Shown piece after piece: positions 22,007 to 33,124 of a stretch of 64,000 nucleotides of DNA. A program made the position numbers and the translations under genes. Source of the stretch: Acanthosepion lycidas (lineage: Eukaryota > Mollusca > Cephalopoda > Sepiida > Sepiidae). The notes beneath the pieces were generated by a model that had not been told where the DNA came from, made no database searches, and saw nothing but the letters and a program-made list of their open reading frames with translations. Positions within the stretch are counted from its first letter, which is position 1. Each line of letters opens with the position of its first letter. The stretch lies in assembly GCA_963932145.1 (NCBI GenBank), contig OZ010603.1, forward strand, positions 87,246,989 through 87,310,988, in the 5' to 3' direction.

Positions 22007-23788
22007 GTGGCACCATTTAACGAGGCAGAAAGGGAAAAGAAAGAAAAGAAGAAAAGGAGAGGCTAAGGACCGAATCGTGAGTGATAAGCAAGAACACACA
22101 CACGGCTAAGAGACAATGGATAAAAGGATATTTTGATAAGTAACAAATGGCGAAAGAGTGTCATTACAATGACAGGGAAATTCTGAGTAAAAAGATAGAG
22201 AAAGAAGGAAAGAATCAGATATGTTTTGGCATCGGCTGTGTTATCTAAGGATATGAAAACAAACTATTGGTACGGGAAGACATCTTATTATCAACTACAG
22301 ACCGGCTGGCCAAAGAAAAAAAAATTCAAATGAAAATGTTATTTCGATAAGTGGCGAAAAATAGGCAACTAAAGGGACTTTGGACAGATATAAAATTATG
22401 TTATCAGAAATATGTACCGAAGGAAAATGAATGGGAACCTAGAAGTGTTTTTTTTTTCTTTCTTCGAGGCGACAGACTGACTGGAACTTTGGAGATGTTT
22501 TTTTTTTTTGAGACCGTGTTAGGAAGACCACACATTCTGATAATTAGCGATAAAATACCTGCCGTAAACCACGTGTAGAACAAGAGTTATGACCGCCATT
22601 GTCATATTGTCCCGTTCGCGGCCAGAGAAATGATAACACCATTAAGAGGAAGAAAAGGGAAAGAGAAGAGATATTTTTTTTTAGTTAAGCAAGATATTTT
22701 TTTTCTTCCTGAAACAAAGCCGCGGATTCGTCCACGCCCGACTAAGACATCTTTGGTCGAGTGGTGATCACGTGACGCACGAGGGAGGCTGTTGCAGCCC
22801 ATCTGGAGGATGAGTAAGAGAGGTTGCCACGAAGATGTGGGGAGGGAAGTTCACGCCCCTCTGAAGTATGATGAGAAGGTGGGAGTGAGGAAAGGTTCCC
22901 AAAAATGGAAAAAGGTGGAAATTCCTAACCAGAGAGGTGGATATGTATTTAGAATTATCGAGGAACCCCCCCGGCGCCGACAAACTGACCCCGGTTTTGG
23001 TCGGCGCCCATATAAACGAAGCCACAACGAGCAGAAATGAGTCGAGTCCCAGCAGTTCCCAGAGTCAGTCTCCGGTTGAGGCAAGCCTCGCAGATAGCTG
23101 ACCAGGATTCTCGCACATTCCGGACCCATCTTCAAATCAAGAACAATTATTTTGAAGAGCGACTTAGATCCAGATCACCGAAATAAGTTTTTCTTTTGAC
23201 TTTCGTTCAAAGACCCACCGAAACACCAATTTCTTAGAGAGCAGACAACTTGAAGTGTTAAAACTTGCCTAGCGGAAAACGTCGTGTCACAATCCATAGA
23301 ATGGGTCAGGAGATAGATGCAGTCCTATGTATCGAACAACTAGACATAAAGTTTGTTATCTTTTTCTTTGATACTTTGAACTTTTGAGTTTTCATTTTAT
23401 TGTCTTTTATGCATATTTGTGTGGTATCACCCCCGTTGAACTCGGTTTGCAGTACGGCCCCGACGACTGATTGATTTCCTCTGCCTAGATCAATTCACAA
23501 CATGGGTAGGCAGACTGGGAATCAAAGTAGTTACTTCGGTAACCAGGCGTTGGAAGCGAGTTGGGAACGACGAGGCTGATATCAAATCTAACCAGATTCC
23601 CACCCGAATCACCAAAAGGTTAGAACGTCACATTTGAAGCAGCGACACCCGAACGGAGCAGCGAGGAGCGAACGGCTGTCGCCGCGGCGAGGACATCACA
23701 ATTGGTGCTGTTTAGGGACGTCACAGTTGGTGCCGTGGTAGACTAGGATAGAACGTCACGGTGGCGCTGCAACCAGGGGACGACGTCA
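22006..23788 (+). repeat. 5' LTR of the gypsy element
   Basis: TG start in the (AT)n tract and CA end at GACGACGTCA. It contains a GGTCGGCGCCCATATAAACG promoter-like block (about 23000), shared in position with the solo LTRs (GGTCGGCGTCCATATAAGC). The last ~165 bp hold four repeats of an ACGTCACA-(A/G)TTGG(T/C)GC module related to the primer-binding site itself. Alignment with 31017-32789 is continuous over the whole length. Confidence 0.9.
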
Positions 23789-23850
23789 CAACTGGTGCCG
23801 TGACCAGGATAGGACCCTGGAACAGCCACTGCCACAATTAGTACCGTGAC
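23789..23850 (+). other. Primer-binding site and repeated PBS-like module
   Basis: TGGTGCCGTGACC starts five bases after the LTR end (23793). The related solo LTRs carry TGGTGCCGCGACC at the equivalent place. A 13-base match beginning TGG is the usual form of a tRNA 3'-end primer site; the tRNA species was not identified. A further diverged module (ACAATTAGTACCGTGAC) follows at about 23833. Confidence 0.6.
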
Positions 23851-24016
23851 AGCAGGACAGGATCCTGGATCGACCGGTGTTGCTGAGAAATTTCGAATAG
23901 GACTCAAAACGACCCGGGACCGAGAGGAACGAGAACAGAATCGTCTGTAAGGTAGGACACTTTGCTTGATTTCCCAACCTCGATTGTTGCTGCGTAGATT
24001 GTCTTTCTCTTTAAAT

Positions 24017-25410
24017 ATGTCGGACTATGATTCAGATAGAGCAGTGGGGGATGAAGAGGGTGTTAGACAAGGGTTGTCAGCTGACCTGAGAAAGTTGTTG
24101 GGAGGACCGAGGGTTCCAGCATTTGACGGCAGTGGGAAAGATTTCAAAAACTGGCTGGCAATCCTGGAGAAGAGCCGAATTATATATGAACTCACAGATC
24201 AGGAGACCCTGTATCTGGCATATGATGCCACAAAGGGGAGAGCCTCTGAGTTTATAAAGGAGCTCTTGGAGAGTCAACCCCACTTGTCTTGGGAAAGATT
24301 AAAGGGACTATTGACCAAGGAATTCACCGACGAGGGCACGGCTATAGAGGCCATGAGGGCCCTCTTAAAGCTGACACAGCTGCGGAACGAAACCCCTGGA
24401 GAATTGGGAGCCCGAGCGGGGAAGCTGTCATCATTGGCCTTCCCAGAAGTGGTTAGAGACAATGCGGCCATGCAGGACCAGTTAGCAGACCTGTATGTGG
24501 AGGCCCTAAGTGACGAGCGTGTTCGTCACAACGTGCTGAAAGAAGGGCCGGTGAGACTATCGGCAGCGGTGGAGTTGGCAAGGGAGAGCCAGGGCGTATG
24601 GGAAAGGGTGAAAAGGTGTGGAAGGAACCAGATACTATTTCAAGAGGTCGGAAAAAGGGGGAAAGGCCGAAGACCCCCCGCGTGGAATCGGAGGGTCAAG
24701 CTAGAAGTAGATCAGCCTGAGGTGTGGGAAGAAGACCCCAATAGAAAGGCATGGTCAACCAGGCATGGATTTTATAAGTCCACGCCGGGTAGATACGGGC
24801 TGGTCTGCTGGACCTGTGGGCAAGAGAACCACAGAGCGGAGGAATGTCTGACGAAATGGGGTTTGCCCCCAGACTTCGAACAGGACAGGTGCACCAGGTG
24901 GGGAAAGAGAGGACACCTGGCCAAGTGGTGCGGGCTGAGAAAAGGCGCTCCACCGATATTAACAAAGAAGGCCGGGCCCAAGAGACAAGACCAGTGAAAA
25001 GCCAGCGGGCCACTCCGGAATTAAGAGGGAGGGTGGCTCAGTTAAAAAGAAGGGAAATAAAAGCTTGGACCAGTGGTTGGGCGAGCCGCTTGGGTAGAGG
25101 ACAGGTCCCCCGGGAGTAAACGAGAGGTTAGCCCAGTTGAAGAGAAAAAGAGCAAAATGTTGGACATGTGGTCAGGTAGGCCACTTTGCGGCGAACTGTC
25201 CGGCAAGAAGGTGCTGGTTTTGTAGGAGACCAGGGCACTTGAAGAGAAGCTGTATCCTTAGGAACAGCCGCGGGAGACTGGGAGAGGTCCAGCCGGGCCT
25301 GCCCAGGCGCGAAAAGCGCAGAACTTCCCCCCGTAAGAATAATGAAGGTGATTTATTGCTGCCGGCGCCTATGGCTGGGATGACCCAATGGTGGGGGTCC
25401 AGGTAGAGGA
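24017..25410 (+). CDS. gag: gag region of the fossil gypsy element
   Basis: Starts at the ATG at 24017 (MSDYDSDRAVGDEEG), the second ATG of the frame, chosen because the preceding residues look like leader. An N-terminal capsid-like helical region is followed by CCHC zinc knuckles, e.g. CWTCGQENHRAEEC and CWTCGQVGHFAANC, typical of Ty3/gypsy nucleocapsid. The role in a living element would be particle assembly and RNA binding. Part of a broken element. Confidence 0.8.
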
Positions 25411-25418
25411 AAGCCCAA

Positions 25419-25730
25419 GTGTTCTCTTCGCTGACGCAAGAGAAGGAGCTATCCTGTAGAGCAGAGATAGTGGGTAAGGCGATGAAAGCTCTGGTAGACA
25501 CAGGAGCATCTGTGTCATTGCTGAGAGAGGAAGCATACAGGCGGGTGAAACAGAAGAGTAGGTTACGGGAAGCGGACATAGAGGTCACGCAAGCAGATGG
25601 AAACACCCTGAAGATAAAAGGGATGGTGAGGCTCCCTGTGAGGATTGGGAAATTAAGAAGCACCCAAATTTTTACGTAACCCCCGACCTGTGTACGGAGG
25701 CAATCTTGGGAGAAGATTGGCTCAGAGGGC
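25419..25730 (+). CDS. Aspartic protease region of the fossil gypsy element
   Basis: Contains the retropepsin signature ALVDTGASVSLL, followed by a DGNTLKIKG flap-like stretch. It lies between the zinc-knuckle region and the reverse transcriptase, the normal place for protease in Ty3/gypsy elements. In the family it cleaves the gag-pol polyprotein. Part of a broken element. Confidence 0.8.
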
Positions 25731-26239
25731 CCAGATAGAGTTCAACCCCACTGTGCTGATAGTGAATGGCGAGAGAACGCCATTGGGGTGCCCACCGGAA
25801 GAAGATATAACAATAGTGGTGGAGGAAGATGTAAAGCTACCCCCTAGAACAGCGGTGTCGGGAAAGGGTAGGTTAATGTCAGGGAAGAAAATAGGAAAAG
25901 GACCCCTGCAGTTGGTCCCTGTGGAAGGGAAGGGCCTAGAAGAGAATGAGGTAACTCTGTATGAGACAGTGGTGGAGGCAGCTGAATTAGTGCCCATTAT
26001 GATGGTGAACCAGGCCCAAAAGACTATAAAGGTTAGGAGAGGGGAAGAGATAGGGAAAGCGCTAAACCCACGGACTCTGAATCGGGTGAGATTCGAAGAG
26101 GAACGAAGAAAACTTGTAAAGCAAACAGAAGGAATAGTGGACGAAGATATATTATCACCGGATCAATTTAGAACCAGGGTGGGATGGCTGCTGAGGGATA
26201 ATCGAGATGTGGTAGCCCAGTCAGACAATAATTGGGCCA

Positions 26240-27440
26240 GACCCACGCAGTCAAAATGAAAATCGACACCGGAGATCACCCCCCTGTGAAATTAAAACCC
26301 TACCGGACACCTATTCATAAAAGACCCCTTGTAGAAGAGGCAGTAGAAGAGATGTTGGAAGCTGGGATGATCGAAAGATCGATCTCCCCTTAGAGGTTCC
26401 CAATCGTAATAGTAGGTAAGAAAGATGACGGGCACCGTTTTTGTGTAGATTTTAGGAAACTGAATTCTATATCGAAGCCGTTGGCGGTGCCATTGCCACT
26501 AATAGATGACATATTGGCATTATTAGGGAAGGCAAAGTACTTCTCTACGTTGGACTTGAGGTCCGGGTATTGGCAGGTAGCCCTTGATGAGGCTGACAAG
26601 GAGAAGGCCGCATTTGCGTGTCACCTAGGACTGTTCCAGTTCAGGGTGATGCCATTCGGTTTAGCTAATTCCCCGTGAATCTTCCAACAGCTGATGTCAA
26701 TAGTGTTAGGAGGATACGAGAGCTTTTCCATGGCATATTTGGACGATATCTTAATATTTTCGGAGACAGTAGAACAACACTTTTTCCATCTAAAACAGGT
26801 GTTGGGAAGGTTAAGAAAACACGGCTTAAAATTGAAATTGTCGAAGTGTCAGTTTCTGAAGGAGGAGACTAGATATTTGGGCTTTGTTATAAACGGAGAC
26901 GGTATTAAACCCGACATGGATAAGGTGAAAGTCATAAGGGAAATGCCAGAACCTAAGACAGTGAGACAGGTAAGAGGTTTTATAGGAGCTACCTACGCTT
27001 CGTCCCGGCATTTTCGAGAATTGCCATACCACTAGTAGCCCTGACGAAGAAATACGCTAGGTTCAAGTGGACAGAGGATTGTCAACAGGGATTTGATACG
27101 TTAAAAGAACAGTTGACAGCCGTCCCGCTGCTGACGTACCCAGACCTCAGCAATCACATGGTACTATACACTGATGCCAGTGAGCAGTGTGTAGGAGCAG
27201 TTCTTACCCAGCCGTGTCCCGATAAAGAAGGACCAGTGCCAGGCATACCAGAGGAAGTACGGATATACTTTCTCTCTCATAAGCTCTCAGAGACACAACA
27301 GAGATGGCCAGTAATAGAAAGAGAAGCATATGCTATCATGTATGCTCTCCAAAAACTGGACTACTACTTGAATGGTGCGGTCTTTACTATAAAAACAGAC
27401 CACAAACCTCTGCAGTACCTATTGCAGGCAGAGTAGACAA
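26240..27440 (+). CDS. pol: Reverse transcriptase and RNase H region of the fossil gypsy element
   Basis: Reverse-transcriptase blocks include FSTLDLRSGYWQV, FQFRVMPFGLANSP and the catalytic YLDDILIFSE; the thumb region follows to about 27030. RNase H is seen at about 27113-27440 with LYTDASEQCVGAVL, ERE and KTDHKPLQYLL. The order and motifs are those of Ty3/gypsy. Part of a broken element. Confidence 0.85.
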
Positions 27441-27649
27441 ATAATAAGAAGATTCAACAGTGGGCACTTAAGTTAAGTGGCTACCACTGTAAGATAGAGT
27501 ATTTGGCAGGGAAGGAAAACACGTACGTGCGCAGATTTACTCTCAAGAATACCGAAACAACTGGAAGAAAGATCTGTAAAAGTAGAGCAGGGAGTAGATG
27601 ATAAACCCTATAGAATAGGAGTAATTAACTCTAATAAGCTAAAAGATCG

Positions 27650-28860
27650 CCCTATGTTAGAATCGGACGAAGAAGGAGACACACAGATACTAACCGATCC
27701 CTACTGGACAGAAGGAATTGAGAAGGAGCAGGCAGACAGTGAAATAGCTGCCCTGAGAGAAAAGGTGAAGGCAGGAGAGACCACCAAGTATGCCATAATA
27801 GAGGAAAGGCTGTATTATCTCTCAGGCAGGGATGAAGAAGTCAAGCCCAAGTTGTATGTGCCCAAAAATTTAAGACCAGAGGTATTGGAACAGTGCCACG
27901 AGAGGTTGGGTCACATGGGAATTGATAGGACATGTGATCTATTAGGAAGAAAGTACTATTGGCCCAAATTGCACGGAGAGGTCACTAACTATGTTCGGAG
28001 CTGCGTAGTGTGCCAGACGCAGAGCAGAAGGCAGGAAATGGCACCATTGGAGGAGACGGACGTGCCGAACTTCCCCTTCGAGAAAGTGAGTATGGATGTA
28101 TCAGGACCATATGGGGAAACTGTGCAGGGAAACAACTACATAGTGAGTTTTGGCGATTGGCTAACAAATTGGCCTGAGGCATTTGCAGTACCTGACAAGA
28201 AGGCTAGAACTGTGGCCGATTTGATAATAAGTGAAATCTTCCCTAGGTATGGCGCCCCTGTGCAGTTGGTAACAGATAATGGCACGGAGAATGTAAACAG
28301 CATAAGGAGAGAAGTGCTGACAGGTTTGAATATAGAGCATGTAAAAGCATCTCCATATCACCCCAAGGAAATGCTAAAGTGGAAAGGTTTCATAGAACCT
28401 TGGGAGATGTATTGGCCAAGCTGGTCAGAGAGAACACTGGAAACTGGGACTTGTATTTGACACAGGCTCTGGCGGCCGTGAGGTTTGCGATAAACGAAAC
28501 CTCCAAATTTTCTCCTTACTTTATGTTGTCTGGCAGAGACGTGGTCCTGCCTGTTGATAACCTATTGAAGCCCCGAAGAAAGTATATGGGAGAAGATCAT
28601 CATCAGCTGTTGCTAGAACAACATAAAATATTTGTTCAGGCCAGAAGAAGAATAAAGAGGGCCCAGAAGAAAAGAAATGTGAGAGTGAATGCTGAAAGAA
28701 AGGTAGTAGAATTGAAGGTTGGAGACCCTGTCTACTATAAAATCCACCAGAGAGAAGGAAAGCTCGACCAAAGATGGGAACCGTACTACCGGATAGTAGA
28801 GCAGACGGGTCCAGTATAATATGTAATATGGGATCAAGTGGCAGGACGAGCAAGGAAGGT
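27650..28860 (+). CDS. Integrase region of the fossil gypsy element
   Basis: An HHCC zinc-binding domain (HERLGHMGIDRTC..C..C), a core with DVSGPYGE and LVTDNGTEN, and a C-terminal GPY/F-type module near 28760-28860 (WEPYYRIVEQTGPV, then VHANDLK). Integrase inserts the DNA copy into the host genome. Part of a broken element. Confidence 0.85.
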
Positions 28861-29485
28861 CCATGCCAATGATCTAAAGAAGGCTGAAATAGCTAACCTG
28901 GAAATGAACGAGCCGAGGCCTAAGAAGACAAGGGCAAGGAGGGTAACTCTGGTTGAGCCGGAAGAAATGGAGACGGAGGAAGATTCCGAAGAAAATGAGG
29001 AGATAGATCGACTTGGCCAGATAGACGAAGCGATCCGAGTGACGGGGTTGGAACCCTCGGCGGATATCAGCGGTGTTCAGTCGTCAACTGAATCGGTGCA
29101 GAGAAGACCCTGCGAGGTCGCCATCGCACCCCCATGTCCAAAGGAAAGGAAGAGAAAGACGAGGAGATCCAATCAAGCATCCAAGGGCTCTAAAAAGAGG
29201 CACCCTGAACAGGACGAAGGGCCCAGCGAGTGGGAGGAAGAGGATCAAATACACCTTTCCCAGCTCAAGGAAAAGCTAAGGAACAGGAGAGATCTAGACA
29301 TAGAGTCAGGAGGTATTAAAGACGTCCAAGGCGAGGACTCTAAACAGAAGGAAGAATCAGGGAAGGATGAAGAGGGCAAAACACCTCCTGGACGGGAATT
29401 AAACACAGAGGGAAGGTTAGAGGTTGAGCAAGGACCACCTCGGAAGATGAGATCAAGAAGAGTGAAGACCCCCAAATCTCAGTAG
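28861..29485 (+). CDS. Charged C-terminal tail downstream of integrase, fossil gypsy element
   Basis: About 200 residues rich in Glu, Lys and Arg with an acidic patch (EEMETEEDSEENEE) and several basic clusters (KERKRKTRR, KGSKKR). It follows the integrase GPY/F module and is unusually long for a Ty3/gypsy integrase tail. No domain was recognised. It could be chromatin- or nucleic-acid-binding; that is inference only. Confidence 0.6.
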
Positions 29486-29848
29486 AACAAAGAAGGCTGT
29501 GCAGAATAGAAACAGTCGGTGTCGACAGGTAACAACACTGGCTCATCCAAAAACCTGCTGGCTGACTGTGGTGGATGTGGATGGAGGGGATGGAGTCGCG
29601 GACTGCATCTCACGAAGAACGGAAGAAGATTATTGGCATTGCTGACTGGCCATCAGTGGTGTCATGAAGTACGACCTTTGGGAGTGGGCGCCACGCACAC
29701 CTGTCCGGGCCATTCTGTCTGCTAGGAGTTAGTTAGAGGAGGGAAGAGTTGAACGTAGTAAGAAATTATGGAATAATTGAGTGATGAATTGAGCAAGACT
29801 GAATGGTCGTGAAGAATAACAACAAGAGAATTTTGTTACCTTACAGGA
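29486..29848 (+). other. pol-env spacer with splice-acceptor-like site
   Basis: No conserved domain. It ends TTTTGTTACCTTACAG, a good pyrimidine-tract acceptor, three bases before the envelope-like ATG at 29849. Errantiviruses and retroviruses are known to express env from a spliced RNA, so this is a plausible acceptor. Confidence 0.45.
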
Positions 29849-30784
29849 ATGATAGCAAGGTACAAGGTGGAAACAGGATACATAGCTTTAAATTCAGGGA
29901 GAAAGAAATTCATGTTGCTAACTGCTGAAGAAGCTAGAAAGTGTAGAGATGATGCTCTAGGGACTTGTAACTCGTTAAGCCCTATCTATATAACTGGTAA
30001 CCGCAAAATGTGCATACTAGAATTGTTTGAAGGGAAGAGAGAAGGAATTAAGAGAACCTGCCAAGTGGAGGTATTAGCAAACACGGCATTACCACAAGCT
30101 ATCAGTATTTCAGACGGGGTGTGGGCAGTAGCCACACAGAAACCTATCAGCTTGTCTAAGGTGTGTGGGGGAGAGTCCACAAGGACATTAAGAGTAAGGC
30201 CACCATTATCCCTGTTAAAGTTACCCATGGGATGTTCGGCATTTGGGATATGTATGTCCTTACCCCCCTATTACCAGGAAGAAGAAAGATATGAAGAGAA
30301 AGATTCAATCATAGAAATGATTGGCAGAGGCTTAGTCAATTGTACAGAATTATGGGAGCCAATAGTGAAGGGATTCTCCAATGTTACCTTGAATAAAATG
30401 CCAGAACTAATGAAGCCGATAGAAAAGATCGATATGGATCAATTGAGGGACAAGTTAAGTGCGTTGGGAAATGAAGGTATGGCTTGGGAAGGCGATGAGC
30501 CGATCGCGATAAGTTGGTCAATAGTGATGGGTACATTCATAGTTATAACCATCGGGGGTATAGTAGTATGGAAGATTAAGAGTAAGAGGAGATTAACAAA
30601 CGACAATCCAATGCGCATGTGGCAACTCGAGAGGGAGATGCCGAGCAGTGTTCCTTACTCATACAGAATCGGCGAAGAAATTGCAGGAAGGCCAGCGGAG
30701 GAGGCTGGCGTGAGACCGCCACGTGCGGCGGAAAAACCTCCCACAGCAGAGAGGAAAACATTGACCAAGAAGAACAAGCCATAG
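29849..30784 (+). CDS. env: Envelope-like protein of the fossil gypsy element
   Basis: 311 codons. Near residues 230-250 there is a single strong hydrophobic segment (SWSIVMGTFIVITIGGIVVW) followed by KIKSKRR, the form of a C-terminal membrane anchor with a cytoplasmic tail. Cysteine spacing before it (C..C..C..GC..C with a W between) resembles the F-type envelope proteins of errantiviruses and baculoviruses; this is by eye. One NVT sequon lies before the anchor. Its place after pol and before the purine tract fits env. Confidence 0.6.
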   Translation: MIARYKVETGYIALNSGRKKFMLLTAEEARKCRDDALGTCNSLSPIYITGNRKMCILELFEGKREGIKRTCQVEVLANTALPQAISISDGVWAVATQKPISLSKVCGGESTRTLRVRPPLSLLKLPMGCSAFGICMSLPPYYQEEERYEEKDSIIEMIGRGLVNCTELWEPIVKGFSNVTLNKMPELMKPIEKIDMDQLRDKLSALGNEGMAWEGDEPIAISWSIVMGTFIVITIGGIVVWKIKSKRRLTNDNPMRMWQLEREMPSSVPYSYRIGEEIAGRPAEEAGVRPPRAAEKPPTAERKTLTKKNKP

Positions 30785-31005
30785 TAACCACATCTGCACC
30801 CACAGGCACACGCACACATTACATTACATATAGAATAGAGGAACTTGAAAAAGAACATTACATTGCATGTAGAACAGAAGAACTTGAAAGAGAACATTAC
30901 TTGCATGTAGGACAGTAGTATAGAATTGCATGGGACAAATGCATGATGAATGTTAAATGGTGTATTTGGGTTTAGGTGTCATTTACGGGTAAATGACAAA
31001 GCGGT

Positions 31006-31016
31006 TAGGGGAGGAT
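31006..31016 (+). other. Polypurine tract
   Basis: AGGGGAGGA ends two bases before the 3' LTR TG. This is the normal place for the plus-strand primer in LTR retrotransposons. Confidence 0.65.
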
Positions 31017-32786
31017 TGTGGCACCATTTAACGAGGCAGAAAGGGAAAAGAAAGAAAAGAAGAAAAGGAGAGTCTAAGGACCGAATCGTGAGTGATTAGC
31101 AAGAACAAACAAACGGCTAAGAGACAATGGATAAAAGGATATTTTGATAAGTAACAAATGGCGAAAGAGTGTCATTACAATGACAGGGAAATTCTGAGTA
31201 AAAAGACAGGGAAAGAAGGAAAGAATCAGATATGTTTTGGCATCGGCTGTGTTATCTAAGGATATGAAAACAAACTATTGGTACGGGAAGACATCTTATT
31301 ATCAACTACAGACCGGCTGGCCAAAGAAAAAAAAAGTCAAATGAAAATGTTATTTCGATAAGTGGCGAAAAACAGGCAACTAAATGGACTTTGGACAGAT
31401 ATAAAATTATGTTATCAGAAATATGTACCGAAGGAAAATGAATGGGAACCTAAAAGTGTTTTTTTTTTCTTTCTTCGAGGCAACAGACTGACTGGAACTT
31501 TGGAGATGTTTTTTTTTTTTGAGACCGTGTTAGGAAGACCACACATTCTGATAATTAGCGATAAAATACCTGACGTAAACCACGTGTAGAACAAGAGTTA
31601 TGACCGCTATTGTCATATTGTCCCGTTCGCTGCCAGAGAAATGATATCACCATTAAGAGGAAGAAAAGGGAAAGAGAAGAGATAATTTTTTTTTAGTTAA
31701 GCAAGATATTTTTTTCTTCCTGAAACAAAGCCGCGGATTCGTCCACGCCCGACTAAGACATCATTGGTCGAGTGGTGATCACGTGTCGCACGAGGGAGGC
31801 TGTTGCAGCCCATCTGGAGGATGAGTAAGAGAGGTTGCTACAAAGATGTGGGGAGGGCAGTTCATGCCCCTCTGAATTATGATGAGAAGGTGGGAGTGAG
31901 GAAAGGTTCCCAAAAATGTAAAAAGGTGGAAATTCCTAACCAGAGAGGTGGATATGTATTTAGAATTATCGAGGAACCCCCCGGCGCCGACAAACTGACC
32001 CCGGTTTTGGTCGGCGCCCATATAAACAAAGCCACAACGAGCAGAGTTGAGTTGAGTCCCAGCAGTTCCCAGAGTCAGTCTCCAGTTGAAGCAAGCCTCG
32101 CAGATAGCTGACCAAGATTCACGCACATTCCGGACCCCTCTTCAATCCAAGAACAATTATTTTGAAGAGCGACTTAGATCCAGATCCCCGAAATAAGTTT
32201 TTTTTTTTACTTTCGTCCAAAGACCCACCGAAACACCAATTTCTTAGAGAGCAGACAAGTGTTAAAACTTGCCTAGCGGAAAACGATGTGTCACAATCCA
32301 TAGAACGGGTCGGGAGATAGATGCAGTCCCATGTATCGAACAACTAGACATAAAGTTTGTTACCTTTTTCTTTGATACTTTGAACTTTTGAGTTTTCATT
32401 TTATTATCTTTTATGCATATTTGTGTGGTATCACCCCCGTTGAGCTCGGTTTGCAGTACGGCCCCGATGATTGATTTCCTCTGCCTAGATCAATTCACAA
32501 CGTGGGTAGGCAGACTGGGAATCAAAGTAGTTACTTCGGTAACCAGGCGTTGGAAGCGAGTTGGGAATGACGAGGCTGATATCAAATCTAACCAGATTCC
32601 CACCCGAATCACCAAAAGATTAGAACGTCACATTTGGAGCAGCGACACCCGAACGGAGCAGCGAGGAGCGAACGGCTGGCGCCGCGTCGAGGACGTCACA
32701 ATTGGTGCTGTTTAGGGACGTCACAGTTGGTGCCGTGGTAGACTAGGATAGAACGTCACGGTTGGCGCTGCGACCAGGGGACGACG

Positions 32787-32789
<3 letters not shown>
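31017..32789 (+). repeat. 3' LTR of the gypsy element
   Basis: Direct repeat of 22006-23788 with scattered substitutions and a few small indels, including the repeated PBS-like modules at its end. It ends GACGTCA at 32789 against the (AT)n tract. Confidence 0.9.

Positions 32790-32838
<49 letters not shown>
32790..32838. repeat. (AT)n tract right of the gypsy element
   Basis: Continuation of the AT microsatellite into which the element inserted. Confidence 0.9.
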
Positions 32839-32839
<1 letters not shown>

Positions 32840-32841
<2 letters not shown>

Positions 32842-33085
32842 AAATATTTACATTATTCGGACTATTGTCCTCATCTTTGTCGCCATATTTTTTACAACGT
32901 TTCGGCCGTTGTACGGTCTGGCCTTCTTCAGGTGGTGGGAATGTCGAACTGAACTCTTTATTTCCAACCCCCTGAAGAAGTCCGGAGCGTACACCGGCCG
33001 AAACGTTGTAATAATTATAACAACGATGATGAAGACAATTATAAATAGTGTACATAATACCTCACCTCAGAAATACATATACATA
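32840..33085. mobile_element. Head-to-head pair of Penelope-type hammerhead-like modules
   Basis: The left half (to about 32945) is the module on the minus strand, with CTGAAGAAGGCC..GGCCGAAACG readable in reverse. The right half (from about 32965) is the module on the plus strand (CTGAAGAAGTCCGG..GGCCGAAACG, then the CTCACCTCAGAAATACATA tail). The pair sits immediately upstream of a Penelope-like coding region, where such elements usually have their terminal repeats. The minus-strand copy has the better core. Confidence 0.65.
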
Positions 33086-33124
33086 CAAACACAAACAACA
33101 CACTTCGGAATGGGATCACACATA

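Larger units (their letters stand above)
22006..32789 (+). mobile_element. Env-bearing Ty3/gypsy LTR retrotransposon (errantivirus-like), fossil
   Basis: A 10.8-kb element with two LTRs of about 1.78 kb in direct orientation, ends TGTGGCACC..GACGTCA, lying between (AT)n tracts, so the target duplication is within TATAT. Parts in order: 5' LTR, primer-binding site, gag with zinc knuckles, protease, reverse transcriptase, RNase H, integrase, a charged tail, an envelope-like frame with a membrane anchor, a purine tract and the 3' LTR. Reverse transcriptase/RNase H before integrase is Ty3/gypsy order. The LTRs differ by roughly 2-4% by eye, so the insertion is fairly young. The gene outline is nearly complete, but the coding part is broken by roughly half a dozen or more interruptions, so it is a fossil. 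The LTRs are related to the solo LTRs at 8.9 and 57.7 kb. Confidence 0.9.

Noticed and set aside
23786-25663. Minus-strand frames under gag and protease
   Set aside because: They are antisense shadows of the plus-strand element genes with no domains of their own.
29073-29725. Additional small frames between integrase tail and env-like frame
   Set aside because: They are alternative-frame shadows of the charged tail or lie in the spacer without any recognisable domain.
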